Part shown: positions 40,259 to 50,079 of the stretch, piece by piece
Layout: the number at the start of each line of letters is the position of its first letter
How positions within the stretch are numbered: the first letter of the stretch is position 1
Assembly: GCF_900215465.1 (NCBI RefSeq)
Contig: NZ_OBEH01000002.1
Span: 1 to 64,000 of the forward strand
Source: Flagellimonas pacifica
GTDB taxonomy: Bacteria; Bacteroidota; Bacteroidia; Flavobacteriales; Flavobacteriaceae
Length of the DNA: 64,000 nt
Direction: 5' to 3'
Position numbers and translations under genes: made by a program
Notes under the pieces: model-generated
Told to the model about the DNA's origin: nothing
Databases searched by the model: none
What the model saw: the letters and a program-made list of their open reading frames with translations, nothing else

Positions 40259-42745
40259 TTAGTGAAGTGCATCCAAAACTTCCTGAGGCAAGAGTACTTT
40301 ATTGATGACATGTACTATGCCATTACTTGCCTCATTATCTGGTCCTTTCACTTTGGCATCCACATGGGTCTTATCCCTGATGAATATTCCATGGTTAATA
40401 ATTGCAAATAGAGATTCTCCCTGAACCGTATGAAATTCCTGATGGTTATGGATATCTGATGAAGCGACCGCAGAACCGGATACTACGTGATAGGCGAGAA
40501 TTTTAGAGAGGAGTTCTTTTTCAGCTTCAGTATCAAAATCATCTAAGCTGTTGTATTCATCACCCAATGCATGTAAAAGGTCTGTAAACGCTTTGTTGGT
40601 CGGGGCAAATACTGTAAAAGGACCATCTCCACTCAACACCTCTACTAAACCGGCATCTGCTTGAATCAAGGCATTCACCAACAGGCTCAAATCATCTACG
40701 GATTGTGCCAATTCAACAATATTGGGAGTAGGAGGGAACAGAATATCCAAAACTTCTTGTGGTAGAAGGACTTTATTGATTACATGTACTACTCCATTGC
40801 TTGCTTCCACATTTGGAAGCACAACTGTGGCATTTTTGTCTGTTGCATCAGTAATGTGAACGGTTCCATTTTTTATATTGACACCTACATTTCCCCCTTG
40901 CACGGTAGTGATATGCTGACCATCATAAAGATCAGTAGAGAAAGCAGCTGTACCAGAAACCACATGATAGGTGAGTACTTTGACAAGGATTGCTATTTCT
41001 TCATCTGTATCAAAATCACTAAGACCATGGAAACCAAGAAAATCCAATAAATCTTTGAAAGCTTGATTCGTTGGTGCAAAAACGGTAAACGGACCATCGC
41101 CACTTAAAGTTTCCACAAGTCCGGCATTGGCAGTTTGCAATGCTTTAACCAACAGACTGAGGTCATTGGTTTCAATTGCAATCTCAACGATGTTCTTCAA
41201 TTGCAGAGAAGCGACAAAATCTATGGCAACTTGAGGTAATAAAACTTTGTTTATTACATGAACTACTCCATTACTTGCTTTAACATTTGGAAGAACCACT
41301 TTGGCATTCTCGTCAGAAGCATCCACGACATGAACGTAATCATCCTTTAAACTAATTCCGAGGTTATCTCCCTGTACGGTTAAAATATGCTGACCATCAG
41401 ATAGATCTGTGGAAAAAGCAGCAATATCGGGAACCACATGGTAAGTTAGAATGGCTACCAATAGATCTATTTCTTCTTGAGTGTCAAAATCTGAAAGACT
41501 GTTGTAATCATCTCCCAAGGCATCTAACAATGCCCCAAATGCCTCATTGGTTGGTGCAAAAACGGTAAACGGCCCATCACCACTTAAAGTTTCCACAAGT
41601 CCGGCATTGGCGGCTTGCAATGCTTCGACCAATAGGCTTAGGTCATCAGTTTCAATGGCAATTTCTACAATATTCTTGAGTTGCAAAGAGGCTACGAAGT
41701 CTACAGCTGCTTGGGGTAGCAATACTTTGTTTATAGTGTGGGCAACTCCATTTGAAGCCAAAATATCTGTGCCGGTTATGCTTGCATTGGAATCCGAAGC
41801 ATCTCCGATAACGAAAGTTCCATCTTCATCAATAACCGACAAAGAGTTTTCCGGAAATGCTGTTGCTACGTCCCCAGCTGCTAAATCTGCTTCAAGCACT
41901 TTAGCTGGTACTACATGATACAATAAAATGTTCTTTAATAATTCAATCTCATCAGGGGTATCAAAATCGTCTAAACTCATATAGTCATCACCAAGTGCCA
42001 TTAACAAGGCTTCAAAGGCATCATAAGTAGGTGCAAACACTGTGAATGGCCCTTCACCATTTAAGGTGTCCACTAAATCTGCTTTAATAACGGCAGCTTC
42101 CAAAGAAGACAATGCTTCGGTACCAACTACAATATCGACTAGGGTTCCAGTAGTGTTGAGGGCATCAATAATAGCTTGTGGAAGCAAAACCTTGTTAATC
42201 ACATGTACTATACCGTTGGATGCGGATACATTTGGAAGAACCACTTCAGCATCATTATCTGTGGCATCATCAATAAAAACCCCATTATTCAAATTAATAG
42301 TTAGATCTTCACCTTGAACCGTAGTGATGGTTTGTCCATCTGAAAGGTCTCCAGAGGCTGCTGCTACACCGGCAACTACATGGTACTGAAGAATTGTTGC
42401 TAAAAGTGCTCTTTCCTCATCAGTATCAAAGTCATCTAATGAACCAAAACCATCCAGATTTTCTAAAAGATCTGTAAATGCTTCGTTGGTTGGAGCAAAA
42501 ACAGTGAAAGCCCCATTTCCATTCAATGTTCCAATAAGGTCAGAATCTTCATTTTCATCTGCTTTGGCCAGAGCTGAGACCAATGAACTTAAGTCATCCG
42601 TTTCTTGGGCAGTTTCAACAATGGTTTTGGAATCTTCCACTCCGTCATAAACGGATTGCTCGTCATCTTTGTCACAAGAACTAACTAAAAATGTTGCAAA
42701 AAGCAGCATTAGGAGATAGGTCCTAAATTGTAGTAAATTTTTCAT
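40259..42745 (-). CDS. Lipoprotein with five fasciclin (FAS1) domains
   Basis: An 828-residue lipoprotein (lipobox VSSC near residue 24, followed by DKDDE). Five FAS1 domains begin near residues 43, 201, 359, 519 and 677. Each carries the conserved H1 block (G-x-FTVFAPTN-x-AF) and the H2 block ending VIHVINKVLLPQ or close variants. Domains 3 and 4 are almost identical in places, pointing to recent tandem duplication. FAS1 domains mediate adhesion to cells, matrix or polysaccharide; a surface adhesion or matrix role is likely but not proven. A second FAS1 lipoprotein gene lies just upstream on the same strand. Confidence 0.93.
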   Translation of the reverse strand: MKNLLQFRTYLLMLLFATFLVSSCDKDDEQSVYDGVEDSKTIVETAQETDDLSSLVSALAKADENEDSDLIGTLNGNGAFTVFAPTNEAFTDLLENLDGFGSLDDFDTDEERALLATILQYHVVAGVAAASGDLSDGQTITTVQGEDLTINLNNGVFIDDATDNDAEVVLPNVSASNGIVHVINKVLLPQAIIDALNTTGTLVDIVVGTEALSSLEAAVIKADLVDTLNGEGPFTVFAPTYDAFEALLMALGDDYMSLDDFDTPDEIELLKNILLYHVVPAKVLEADLAAGDVATAFPENSLSVIDEDGTFVIGDASDSNASITGTDILASNGVAHTINKVLLPQAAVDFVASLQLKNIVEIAIETDDLSLLVEALQAANAGLVETLSGDGPFTVFAPTNEAFGALLDALGDDYNSLSDFDTQEEIDLLVAILTYHVVPDIAAFSTDLSDGQHILTVQGDNLGISLKDDYVHVVDASDENAKVVLPNVKASNGVVHVINKVLLPQVAIDFVASLQLKNIVEIAIETNDLSLLVKALQTANAGLVETLSGDGPFTVFAPTNQAFKDLLDFLGFHGLSDFDTDEEIAILVKVLTYHVVSGTAAFSTDLYDGQHITTVQGGNVGVNIKNGTVHITDATDKNATVVLPNVEASNGVVHVINKVLLPQEVLDILFPPTPNIVELAQSVDDLSLLVNALIQADAGLVEVLSGDGPFTVFAPTNKAFTDLLHALGDEYNSLDDFDTEAEKELLSKILAYHVVSGSAVASSDIHNHQEFHTVQGESLFAIINHGIFIRDKTHVDAKVKGPDNEASNGIVHVINKVLLPQEVLDALH
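41060..41740 (-). repeat. Near-identical tandem FAS1 coding units (period 480 bp)
   Basis: The segment at about 41060-41260 recurs at 41540-41740 with few changes, exactly 480 bp apart. Shared stretches include AAAACGGTAAACGG and CACTTAAAGTTTCCACAAG. They encode the starts of FAS1 domains 4 and 3. This is coding duplication, not a mobile element. Confidence 0.8.
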
Positions 42746-42819
42746 TTTAATAGTGTTTAAATAGTTATGAAATTAGTGGGATGAAAAGAGGCCATGCATA
42801 GATGGCCCCTTTCTATTTT

Positions 42820-44697
42820 CTAGTTTGTGGTATCTGGAAGCAATACTTTATCCAAGACATGGATGACACCATTTATGGCTTGAACGTCAACGGCATCAAT
42901 TCCAATTCCCATATTACCAGCTCCATCCGTTACGTCGGCAATGTTCTCATTTGTGCCTGGTAATGTAATGGTAAAGGTGTCTCCTTCCAATGTGGCAGGT
43001 GTAACCGTATCTCCATTGGCAGTAAGATCTCCGGAGCGGATATTTGCCCCAGCAACTACATGATGCTGCAGTATTGGAATTAAATCTGCTTCTGCTGGGA
43101 TGGCGGTAAGTGCATCAAAGGCAGCATTGGTGGGTGCAAAAACTGTAAAGGGATCATCGCCATTTCCATCCTGTGCAGATAATACTGAAACAAAATCCGT
43201 ACTTGGTGTAAGTTCCGTTAGTGCCTGTACCAAAGTAGAAAAGTTAGGATCTGCAGTTGCAAAGGTTACAACAGTTGGCAAATCAATAACAGCATCAACA
43301 GCATGAATGACCCCATTGGTGGCTACAATATCTGCAATGGCCACTGTGCTTGTTCCATTTAACTTGACACCGTCGTCAGTATTAATGTACAAACTCAAGT
43401 TTTCATCAGTATCAAATTCTGCTGCAGTTGTTACATAAGAATTAGTCAATCCAGAAGAGAAAGCTGCGGCACCCACTACCACATGATTTGATAGAATAGC
43501 GTTCAAATCATTTGAATTTGGATTTGTGAAAGCGTCAAAAGCGGTGTTAACCGGTGCAAATACGGTAAAGCTTTCCTCCTCATCTGAAAGTAAATCGGTG
43601 AAGGTCATGTTTCCACCTTGGGTAAGGGCACCAACCAAAGAAGTAAGGTTTGGATTGGCCAAGGCATGATCTACGATGTTGGGGAGGTCAATAACAGCAT
43701 CTACAACATGAACTACCCCGTTTAATGCTTTTACATCTGGCGTTGCAACCGAAGATGCCCCATTAAACTTAACTCCGTCGGAAGTATCGAAGAAGATACT
43801 TATGTTTTTATCTTCTGCTCCGGTTGCCATAGTTTTGGTATATCCAGAACCAAGTCCATCCAAGTCAGATTTGAACAAAGCTCCATCAATAACGTGGTTC
43901 AACAATACATTGGTTAATACGTCAACAGGGATATCTCCTAATTCAGCGCCATCAAGAAAAGTTGTAAATGCTTCATCGGTTGGAGCTAAAACGGTAAAAG
44001 GTCCGGTTCCACGCAATACGGTAGGCAAATCTCCATTGGCAGCAGTAAGAGCTGCAACCAGATTCTGAAGATTTTCATTGCCAATAGCCAAATCTGTAAT
44101 GGGAACCAAAATGATGTCAGCTAGTGTATCTAGTATGGACTGAGGTAGCAATACCTTATTAATGATATGTACTATACCGTTGGAGGTTTCAACATTTGCT
44201 GCAGTTACTTCGGAGTTGGAAGTTGTTGCATCACCAATAAATACCCCACCTTGGGTGGAAACTTCCAAAGTACTTCCTTGAAGTGTTGTCAGGGTTTGTC
44301 CGTCAGATAAATCTGTAGACAGAGCGCCTACACCTGGAATTACATGGTAGGTAAGAATAGTTGCCAACAAATTTTGAAGCTCTTGGGTGTTAAAATCATC
44401 CAAGGAATCATAACCGTCCAGTTGAGCAAGTAAATCTGCAAAGGCAGCATTGGTAGGCGCAAAGACCGTGAAAGGCCCATCTCCGCTTAAAGCACTAATT
44501 AAATCATTATCGGCGCTTTCATCGGCTTTTTGCAAGGCACTTACCAAGCTGCTTAAATCTGCAGTAGATTGTGCGGTTTCCACAATATTATCAATTTTTT
44601 GAGGAGGTTCAACTGTTCCGTCATCATTGGAACAAGAAGTAAGAATCAGAAGTAGGCATAAAAAAGGAATTTGGGATAGTTTAACTAGTGCTTTCAT
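42820..44697 (-). CDS. Lipoprotein with four fasciclin (FAS1) domains
   Basis: A 625-residue lipoprotein (lipobox LTSC near residue 22, followed by SNDDG). Four FAS1 domains have their TVFAPT-type H1 blocks near residues 77, 235, 378 and 518; domain 2 reads TVLAPTDEAF and domain 3 TVFAPVNTAF, so these are more diverged than in the neighbouring five-domain protein. The last domain ends IHVLDKVLLPD close to the C-terminus. The gene is 74 bp upstream of the five-FAS1 gene and transcribed the same way; the AT-rich gap upstream holds the likely promoter. Adhesion or matrix binding is the family-based guess. Confidence 0.92.
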   Translation of the reverse strand: MKALVKLSQIPFLCLLLILTSCSNDDGTVEPPQKIDNIVETAQSTADLSSLVSALQKADESADNDLISALSGDGPFTVFAPTNAAFADLLAQLDGYDSLDDFNTQELQNLLATILTYHVIPGVGALSTDLSDGQTLTTLQGSTLEVSTQGGVFIGDATTSNSEVTAANVETSNGIVHIINKVLLPQSILDTLADIILVPITDLAIGNENLQNLVAALTAANGDLPTVLRGTGPFTVLAPTDEAFTTFLDGAELGDIPVDVLTNVLLNHVIDGALFKSDLDGLGSGYTKTMATGAEDKNISIFFDTSDGVKFNGASSVATPDVKALNGVVHVVDAVIDLPNIVDHALANPNLTSLVGALTQGGNMTFTDLLSDEEESFTVFAPVNTAFDAFTNPNSNDLNAILSNHVVVGAAAFSSGLTNSYVTTAAEFDTDENLSLYINTDDGVKLNGTSTVAIADIVATNGVIHAVDAVIDLPTVVTFATADPNFSTLVQALTELTPSTDFVSVLSAQDGNGDDPFTVFAPTNAAFDALTAIPAEADLIPILQHHVVAGANIRSGDLTANGDTVTPATLEGDTFTITLPGTNENIADVTDGAGNMGIGIDAVDVQAINGVIHVLDKVLLPDTTN

Positions 44698-45077
44698 GAG
44701 ATTGTTTTTAGATTATCCTAATTGTTTAATGTTAGAAAGATAATATTAAACAAAATAAATATCTTTTGTTTATTGTTTTTTATGAAAACTTTAACAAAAA
44801 ATACAATAAAGTATATAAAGTTATATATATCAATAGGTTAAATATTTTGCGTGTAGTGTTTTATAATATATATTCTGGATTTAGTAATTAGGATAATATT
44901 TTAATGTTTAATATTTAAATTAAAATATATAACAAAATAATAGTGAATTGTAACTGAACATATAGATTTGGTAAAGTGATACTTGAATTGGATTTATTTT
45001 TTGATAAAAGATGAGAGTCTATTTATGAAATGGTATTCACAAGGTCATTTTGTATTTTTGCATATTCAATGTAATAG
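44698..45077. other. AT-rich divergent intergenic region, no gene seen
   Basis: This 380-bp stretch separates the FAS1 genes from mnmA. It is far richer in A and T than its surroundings (runs such as ATATAAAGTTATATATATC). I see no ORF, tRNA or riboswitch. It should hold promoters for both directions; near mnmA, TATTTTTG at 45053-45060 fits the -7 consensus. Confidence 0.6.
45053..45060 (+). promoter_or_regulatory. Candidate -7 box for mnmA
   Basis: TATTTTTG matches TAnnTTTG and ends 17 bp before the mnmA ATG. I see no clear -33 TTG at standard spacing. Confidence 0.4.
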
Positions 45078-46268
45078 ATGAAAAAGGTAGTTATTGGACT
45101 TTCTGGAGGTGTTGACTCAAGCGTTGCTGCTTATTTGTTAAAAGAGCAAGGCTATGATGTCATTGGCTTGTTTATGAAGAATTGGCATGATGATTCTGTA
45201 ATCATATCTGAAGAATGTCCTTGGGTAGAAGATAGCAATGATGCGCTCATAGTTGCAGAAAAGCTAGGAATCCCATTTCAAACAGTTGATTTGAGCGAAG
45301 AGTACAAAGAACGCATTGTGGATTATATGTTCAATGAATATGAAAGGGGTAGAACACCTAATCCGGATGTTTTATGCAATAGAGAGATAAAGTTTGATGT
45401 TTTTCTAAAAATTGCTCTTCAGCTGGGAGCCGATTATGTCGCCACTGGACATTATTGTAGAAAGGGGACTATTTTAAATGAGGATGGTTCGGAAATATAT
45501 CAGTTGTTATCCGGTAAGGATCCTAATAAAGATCAGTCCTATTTTTTATGTCAGCTTTCTCAGGAACAACTGGCAAAAACTTTATTTCCCATAGGTGATC
45601 TTCAAAAATCAGAAGTAAGAAAGATTGCGGCAGACAATGACCTTATCACTGCGGATAAAAAAGATTCACAAGGATTGTGTTTCATTGGAAAAGTTCATCT
45701 ACCAGAATTTTTACAACAGAAGCTAAAACCTAAGAAAGGTGTTATTGTTGAGGTACCGAGTGAGGCAGAACATTTCTCTGTTTCAACTCCTAATTTTAAA
45801 AACAAGGTTGCTGAATTGGCTTTTCAAGCTGAGAAACCCAAATACTCTTTAGCGGATGGTAAAGTGGTGGGAGAGCACCAAGGTGCTCATTATTTTACAA
45901 TTGGTCAACGTAAAGGGTTGAATGTAGGCGGAACTAAAGAACCACTGTTTGTAATAGAGACAGATGTAATTGAAAATGTCATCTACACCGGCCAAGGAAA
46001 ATCGCACCCAGGTTTGTTGAGGAATACACTTTTTGTAAAGGAAGATGAACTCCATTGGGTGAGAAGGGATTTAGCTTTAAAAGTAGATGAAACCATGGTG
46101 GTGGTGGCCAGAATCAGATATAGACAACCCTTACAATCTGCAATTTTATATAAAACAGATAATGGACTCTACGTGGACTTTAAGGAAAAACAATCCGCAA
46201 TAACCGAAGGTCAATTTGTAGCCTGGTACCTGAATGATGAATTAATCGGCTCGGGGGTAATTTCATAA
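45078..46268 (+). CDS. mnmA: tRNA 2-thiouridine(34) synthase MnmA
   Basis: A 396-residue enzyme. The PP-loop [15 protein letters not shown] is at the N-terminus, followed by FMKNWHDD. The two catalytic cysteines fit [11 protein letters not shown] and [29 protein letters not shown] is the usual central motif, and a beta-barrel C-terminal domain follows. It adds sulfur to U34 of Glu, Gln and Lys tRNAs in the cytosol. At 396 residues it is slightly longer than E. coli MnmA, as is normal for Bacteroidota. The next gene starts 1 bp after its stop. Confidence 0.95.
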   Translation: MKKVVIGLSGGVDSSVAAYLLKEQGYDVIGLFMKNWHDDSVIISEECPWVEDSNDALIVAEKLGIPFQTVDLSEEYKERIVDYMFNEYERGRTPNPDVLCNREIKFDVFLKIALQLGADYVATGHYCRKGTILNEDGSEIYQLLSGKDPNKDQSYFLCQLSQEQLAKTLFPIGDLQKSEVRKIAADNDLITADKKDSQGLCFIGKVHLPEFLQQKLKPKKGVIVEVPSEAEHFSVSTPNFKNKVAELAFQAEKPKYSLADGKVVGEHQGAHYFTIGQRKGLNVGGTKEPLFVIETDVIENVIYTGQGKSHPGLLRNTLFVKEDELHWVRRDLALKVDETMVVVARIRYRQPLQSAILYKTDNGLYVDFKEKQSAITEGQFVAWYLNDELIGSGVIS

Positions 46269-46269
46269 T

Positions 46270-47214
46270 ATGGGTAAGAATAGAATCACGCAACTTTTTG
46301 ATATAAAACATCCCATTGTGCAGGGAGGCATGATTTGGACGAGTGGGTGGCGATTGGCATCAGCAGTTTCCAACGCTGGTGGACTTGGTTTATTGGGGGC
46401 AGGTAGTATGTACCCTGATGTTCTTCAGGAACACATTGATAAATGCAAGAAAGCCACTGATAAACCTTTTGGGGTTAACATTCCAATGCTATATCCAAAT
46501 ATTGAAGAGTTGATGGATATTATTGTCCGCAATGGGATTAAAATTGTGTTTACATCTGCGGGAAACCCTAAAACATGGACCAATTTTTTGCAAGAGAACG
46601 GGATTACTGTTGTTCATGTGGTCAGTAGTGTCAAATTTGCCCTTAAAGCTCAGGATGCTGGTGTAGATGCTATAGTTGCGGAAGGGTTTGAAGCCGGTGG
46701 CCATAATGGCAGGGATGAGACTACAACTATGGTTCTGATTCCTTCGGTAAAAGAAAAAATAGATATTCCCTTGATTGCTGCAGGAGGCATTGCAACTGGA
46801 AGTGCTATGCTGGCTGCCATGGTTTTAGGTGCGGATGGTGTGCAAGTGGGTAGTAGATTTGCAGCAAGTATTGAGGGTTCTTCGCATGATTTGTTCAAAG
46901 AACAAATTGTTTTGGCCAAAGAAGGAGATACCCAATTGACTTTAAAAGAATTGGCTCCGGTTCGGTTGCTCAAAAATAAGTTCTATCAAAATGTGCAAAA
47001 CGCCTATGCCCAAGGTGCTACTGTTGAGGATTTGAAAAATCTTCTGGGAAGGGCGAGAGCAAAACGAGGTATGTTTGAGGGAAATCTAGAAGAAGGAGAA
47101 TTGGAGATTGGACAGGTTTCTGGTCTAATTCATGAAATAAAACCTGCTAAGGAAATTACAAATGATTTAATCACCGAATTTGAACTGGCAAAAAAGAGAG
47201 CTGGAAACCTTTAG
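46270..47214 (+). CDS. NAD(P)H-dependent flavin oxidoreductase (nitronate monooxygenase-like, YrpB)
   Basis: A 314-residue FMN-binding TIM barrel. The N-terminal IKHPIVQGGMIWTSG, GGLGLLGAG, the EGFEAGGHNGRDE motif with the active-site-type histidine, LIAAGGIATG, and the FMN-phosphate loop GADGVQVGSRF are all family hallmarks. Relatives include nitronate monooxygenase and enoyl-ACP reductase II (FabK); the motifs favour the general YrpB group and do not settle the substrate. It is 1 bp downstream of mnmA and probably co-transcribed. Confidence 0.88.
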   Translation: MGKNRITQLFDIKHPIVQGGMIWTSGWRLASAVSNAGGLGLLGAGSMYPDVLQEHIDKCKKATDKPFGVNIPMLYPNIEELMDIIVRNGIKIVFTSAGNPKTWTNFLQENGITVVHVVSSVKFALKAQDAGVDAIVAEGFEAGGHNGRDETTTMVLIPSVKEKIDIPLIAAGGIATGSAMLAAMVLGADGVQVGSRFAASIEGSSHDLFKEQIVLAKEGDTQLTLKELAPVRLLKNKFYQNVQNAYAQGATVEDLKNLLGRARAKRGMFEGNLEEGELEIGQVSGLIHEIKPAKEITNDLITEFELAKKRAGNL

Positions 47215-47253
47215 AATATCTAGTTAGTTAAATTTCTTTACTTTTACTGCGCG

Positions 47254-47724
47254 ATGAGAACACTAATCCCCACATTAGTCCTTTTTATGTTCGTCCTGAA
47301 TTCCTATGGACAGATAGAACGCGATAAAGCCCTTCACTTTTTGGGCGGTAACCTCTTTGGTTTAGTTGGTGCGGGAATAGCCAAACAAGCTTCGGATGGC
47401 AATAGAACATGGACTTTTATAGGGTCTGTTGCTGGAAGTGCTTTAATTGGTGTTGCTAAAGAAGCAGTTGACTCCGGTCAAAGAGAAAATGGATGGGACA
47501 ATGATGATTTGGCCGCTACAGTTTTGGGTGGTATTACCGTTGGTGTATCCATTGAAATTTTTTCTAAGAAGCGCAACAAAAGAAGACCTATGGGGAGCCT
47601 GACCACACAACGCTTCAATAGGGATATTTTTAAAATAGATATGGAAGCGAATAAAGCATTTGTAATTAGTACAGAACTTCCCAATTTCAATTCTTTAGGT
47701 TTTTCTAGCTTACTTTCAGAATAG
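47254..47724 (+). CDS. Exported YfiM/DUF2279-like small protein
   Basis: A 156-residue protein with a signal peptide (about 1-19, ending NSYGQ). It carries DKALHFLGG near the mature N-terminus and a DNDDLAATVLGGITVG segment with two weakly hydrophobic helices, a pattern seen in YfiM/DUF2279-type envelope proteins. The C-terminus is basic (KKRNKRRP). No enzyme motif is visible. It follows the flavin oxidoreductase by 39 bp and is convergent with the DUF58 gene. Confidence 0.7.
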   Translation: MRTLIPTLVLFMFVLNSYGQIERDKALHFLGGNLFGLVGAGIAKQASDGNRTWTFIGSVAGSALIGVAKEAVDSGQRENGWDNDDLAATVLGGITVGVSIEIFSKKRNKRRPMGSLTTQRFNRDIFKIDMEANKAFVISTELPNFNSLGFSSLLSE

Positions 47725-47733
47725 GTTTATTAT

Positions 47734-49068
47734 TCAGAGGAGACCCCTAGCTTTAATTTCTAGGTATTTATTGATGGTGTTAATGGTCAAACTTTCAGGT
47801 TTGGTCAATATGGTTTGAATGCCATGTTTACGAAGCTCATTCACAACAAGCTTTTTTTCATAGATGAACTTTTCCGCAATGGTCTGCTCAAAGATTTGAT
47901 GGACCGTTTCCGCATTTTTACTGGCAAACTTGTTCAGTTCGGTATTTTCAAAAAAGATGACCACCAATAAATGTTGTTTTGCAATGGCTTGAAGATAGGG
48001 GAGTTGCCGGTGCAGCGCATCCAATGTTTCAAAATTGGTGTACAACAATAAAAGGCTTCTTTGATTCAGATTTCGTTTAACATCAATATAAAGTCTGCTA
48101 TAATCGCTTTCAATAAAATTGGTTTCCAGATTATAAAGAGTTTCCAAAATGAGGTTCATTTGAGAACTTCGGCGCTCCGCTACCACCCGGTTCTCAATTT
48201 TGTCACTAAAAGAGAACATTCCAGCCTTATCATGCTTCTTTATAGCAATATTGCTAATGACCAAGGTCGCATTAATTGCGTAGTCTAAAAGACTTAGTTC
48301 ATTAAAAGGCATTTTCATTACCCTTCCCTTGTCAATGACCGAATACACAGGCTGGGATTTTTCATCCTGATACTGATTGACCATCAACTGGTTTTTTTTG
48401 GCCGTAGCTTTCCAGTTGATATTTCGGATATCGTCCCCTTGAACATACTCTTTGATCTGTTCAAACTCCATAGTATGTCCAATTCGCCTTATTTTTTTAA
48501 GCCCGTACTCATGAAGTCGATTGGTGAAAGCAATCAGGTCATATTTTTGAAGTTGCAGAAAAGATGGATATACAGGGACTTCCTGGAATTGGTCAAATGT
48601 ATATTTTCTGGAAAGAAATCCAATTGGTGAGGCTGCAAATGTATTTAAGCTCCCAAATGAATATACACCACGTTCGGTGGGTCTAAGTTGATAATCATAC
48701 TTTTTAGTACCACCACTTACAATCTTGCTTTTAAGTCCAAAATCCCTTTTCTGAAATTGAAAAGGTATCTCATCAATTATTTTGATGTCAGTTTGGAATA
48801 AATAGGTATTTGTAATTTCTAACTGGATAGGGTTTTCATCTCCATTGGACAGTTTGTCCGGCAGAATCCTACGCCCCGTCAAATTACCTTTGGAAGCGAA
48901 CAATAATAAAAAATCAACGGTAAAAAAGAAGATAAAAACATAAAAAAGCACTTTTACGGCACCATAGATATCTTTGAATATATACGATATCAAAAAGGCC
49001 ACAATAATTGTAGTAAGCGCAATAAAAAAGCGCTTTTGTAAATAGATATGTTTGAATAATCTTTTCAA
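47734..49068 (-). CDS. DUF58 domain-containing protein
   Basis: A 444-residue protein with two N-terminal membrane helices (about 14-32 and 36-56), a beta-rich middle, and the DUF58 core. The signature is near residues 190-225 (RIGHTMEFEQIKEYVQGDD, then IRNINWKATAKK), leading into a von Willebrand A-like fold. DUF58 proteins are coupled to MoxR ATPases, whose gene lies 9 bp upstream. It is the last gene of a six-gene operon and is thought to present substrates or partners to the MoxR machine. Confidence 0.9.
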   Translation of the reverse strand: MKRLFKHIYLQKRFFIALTTIIVAFLISYIFKDIYGAVKVLFYVFIFFFTVDFLLLFASKGNLTGRRILPDKLSNGDENPIQLEITNTYLFQTDIKIIDEIPFQFQKRDFGLKSKIVSGGTKKYDYQLRPTERGVYSFGSLNTFAASPIGFLSRKYTFDQFQEVPVYPSFLQLQKYDLIAFTNRLHEYGLKKIRRIGHTMEFEQIKEYVQGDDIRNINWKATAKKNQLMVNQYQDEKSQPVYSVIDKGRVMKMPFNELSLLDYAINATLVISNIAIKKHDKAGMFSFSDKIENRVVAERRSSQMNLILETLYNLETNFIESDYSRLYIDVKRNLNQRSLLLLYTNFETLDALHRQLPYLQAIAKQHLLVVIFFENTELNKFASKNAETVHQIFEQTIAEKFIYEKKLVVNELRKHGIQTILTKPESLTINTINKYLEIKARGLL

Positions 49069-49077
49069 GTGTCGGTT

Positions 49078-50076
49078 TTATCTGGGTATTTCAATGCTTT
49101 CCACAATCTGTTTCACAACTTGATTAGCAGTGAGTCCTTCCATTTCCCGTTCTGGGGTCAAGATGATTCTATGCCCCAATATGGGGCCGGCCACTTTTTT
49201 AATATCATCAGGAGTGATAAAATCCCGACCATTTATGGCTGCCAATGCCTTTGAGGCATCCATTATGGCAATGGAAGCCCGTGGAGATGCTCCAAGATAA
49301 AGATTGGCATTGCTACGGGTATTGTCCACAATGGCAGCAATGTATTTTAGCAAGTTCTGTTCAACAATGATTTCCTTGATGGTGTTTTGATACTCTGCAA
49401 TTTGTTTGGCTGACAATACAGCCTTGATTAAATCCTCTACTTCGGTGTTTTTCTGTTCATGCTTGCTTTCCAAAATTTGAATTTCTTCTTCTAAACTTGG
49501 GTATTGCACGTTAATCTTAAAGAGAAAACGGTCCAATTGCGCTTCAGGAAGTCGGTAAGTACCTTCTTGTTCAACAGGGTTTTGAGTTGCAAAAACCAAA
49601 AAAGGAGGTTCCATATCGTATTCGGTACCATCCATGGTAATTTGTCGTTCCGCCATGGCTTCAAATAAGGCAGCCTGTGTTTTCGCTGGTGCACGATTGA
49701 TTTCATCAATCAAAATAATATTTGAAAACAAGGGTCCCTTTTTGAATTCAAATTCTGAAGTCTTTACATTGAATATTGAAGTTCCCAAAATATCGCTTGG
49801 CATAAGATCCGGCGTAAACTGGATACGGCTAAAATCCACATTCATGGTTTTTGCCAGCAATTTGGCGGTCACCGTTTTAGCAACTCCAGGAACTCCCTCA
49901 ATCAATGAATGTCCGTTGGCCAAAATTGAAATAATCAATAGCTCTACCATATCCTGTTGACCTATAATTACCTTTCCCAATTCTGATTTTATTTGGGAAA
50001 CGGCTTCTTGTAGTTTGGTAAGATCAATCCTCTGGTTAAACTGTAATGCGTCTTCTTGTGGTTCTTTTTCTTCCAT
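49078..50076 (-). CDS. MoxR-type AAA+ ATPase
   Basis: A 332-residue AAA+ protein with Walker A in IEGVPGVAKTVTAKLL, Walker B LIDEINRAPAKTQAALFEAM, sensor 1 ATQNPVEQEGTYRLPEAQLDRF, given here in parts as ATQNPVEQ and LPEAQLDRF, and the lid domain with GASPRASIA. MoxR ATPases act as chaperones that assemble or activate complexes with VWA/DUF58 partners. It is flanked by DUF58 (downstream) and DUF4350 (upstream), 3 bp from the latter. Confidence 0.94.
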   Translation of the reverse strand: MEEKEPQEDALQFNQRIDLTKLQEAVSQIKSELGKVIIGQQDMVELLIISILANGHSLIEGVPGVAKTVTAKLLAKTMNVDFSRIQFTPDLMPSDILGTSIFNVKTSEFEFKKGPLFSNIILIDEINRAPAKTQAALFEAMAERQITMDGTEYDMEPPFLVFATQNPVEQEGTYRLPEAQLDRFLFKINVQYPSLEEEIQILESKHEQKNTEVEDLIKAVLSAKQIAEYQNTIKEIIVEQNLLKYIAAIVDNTRSNANLYLGASPRASIAIMDASKALAAINGRDFITPDDIKKVAGPILGHRIILTPEREMEGLTANQVVKQIVESIEIPR

Positions 50077-50079
50077 TTG

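Noticed and set aside
40223..40411. A 62-residue plus-strand frame at the 3' end of the five-FAS1 gene
   Set aside because: Mostly antisense to the last FAS1 domain; no promoter or start context supports it.
41547..42317. Plus-strand frames of 123 and 91 residues inside the FAS1 gene
   Set aside because: They are low-complexity serine/threonine-rich antisense shadows of the conserved FAS1 coding strand.
40259..44697. Direct DNA repeats that could suggest a CRISPR or repeat element
   Set aside because: The repeats keep the reading frame, have a 430-480 bp period and encode FAS1 domains; they are coding duplications.
44698..45077. Possible replication origin or riboswitch in the AT-rich gap
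   Set aside because: I saw no DnaA-box cluster, conserved aptamer core or dnaA/dnaN neighbour; an ordinary divergent promoter region explains it.
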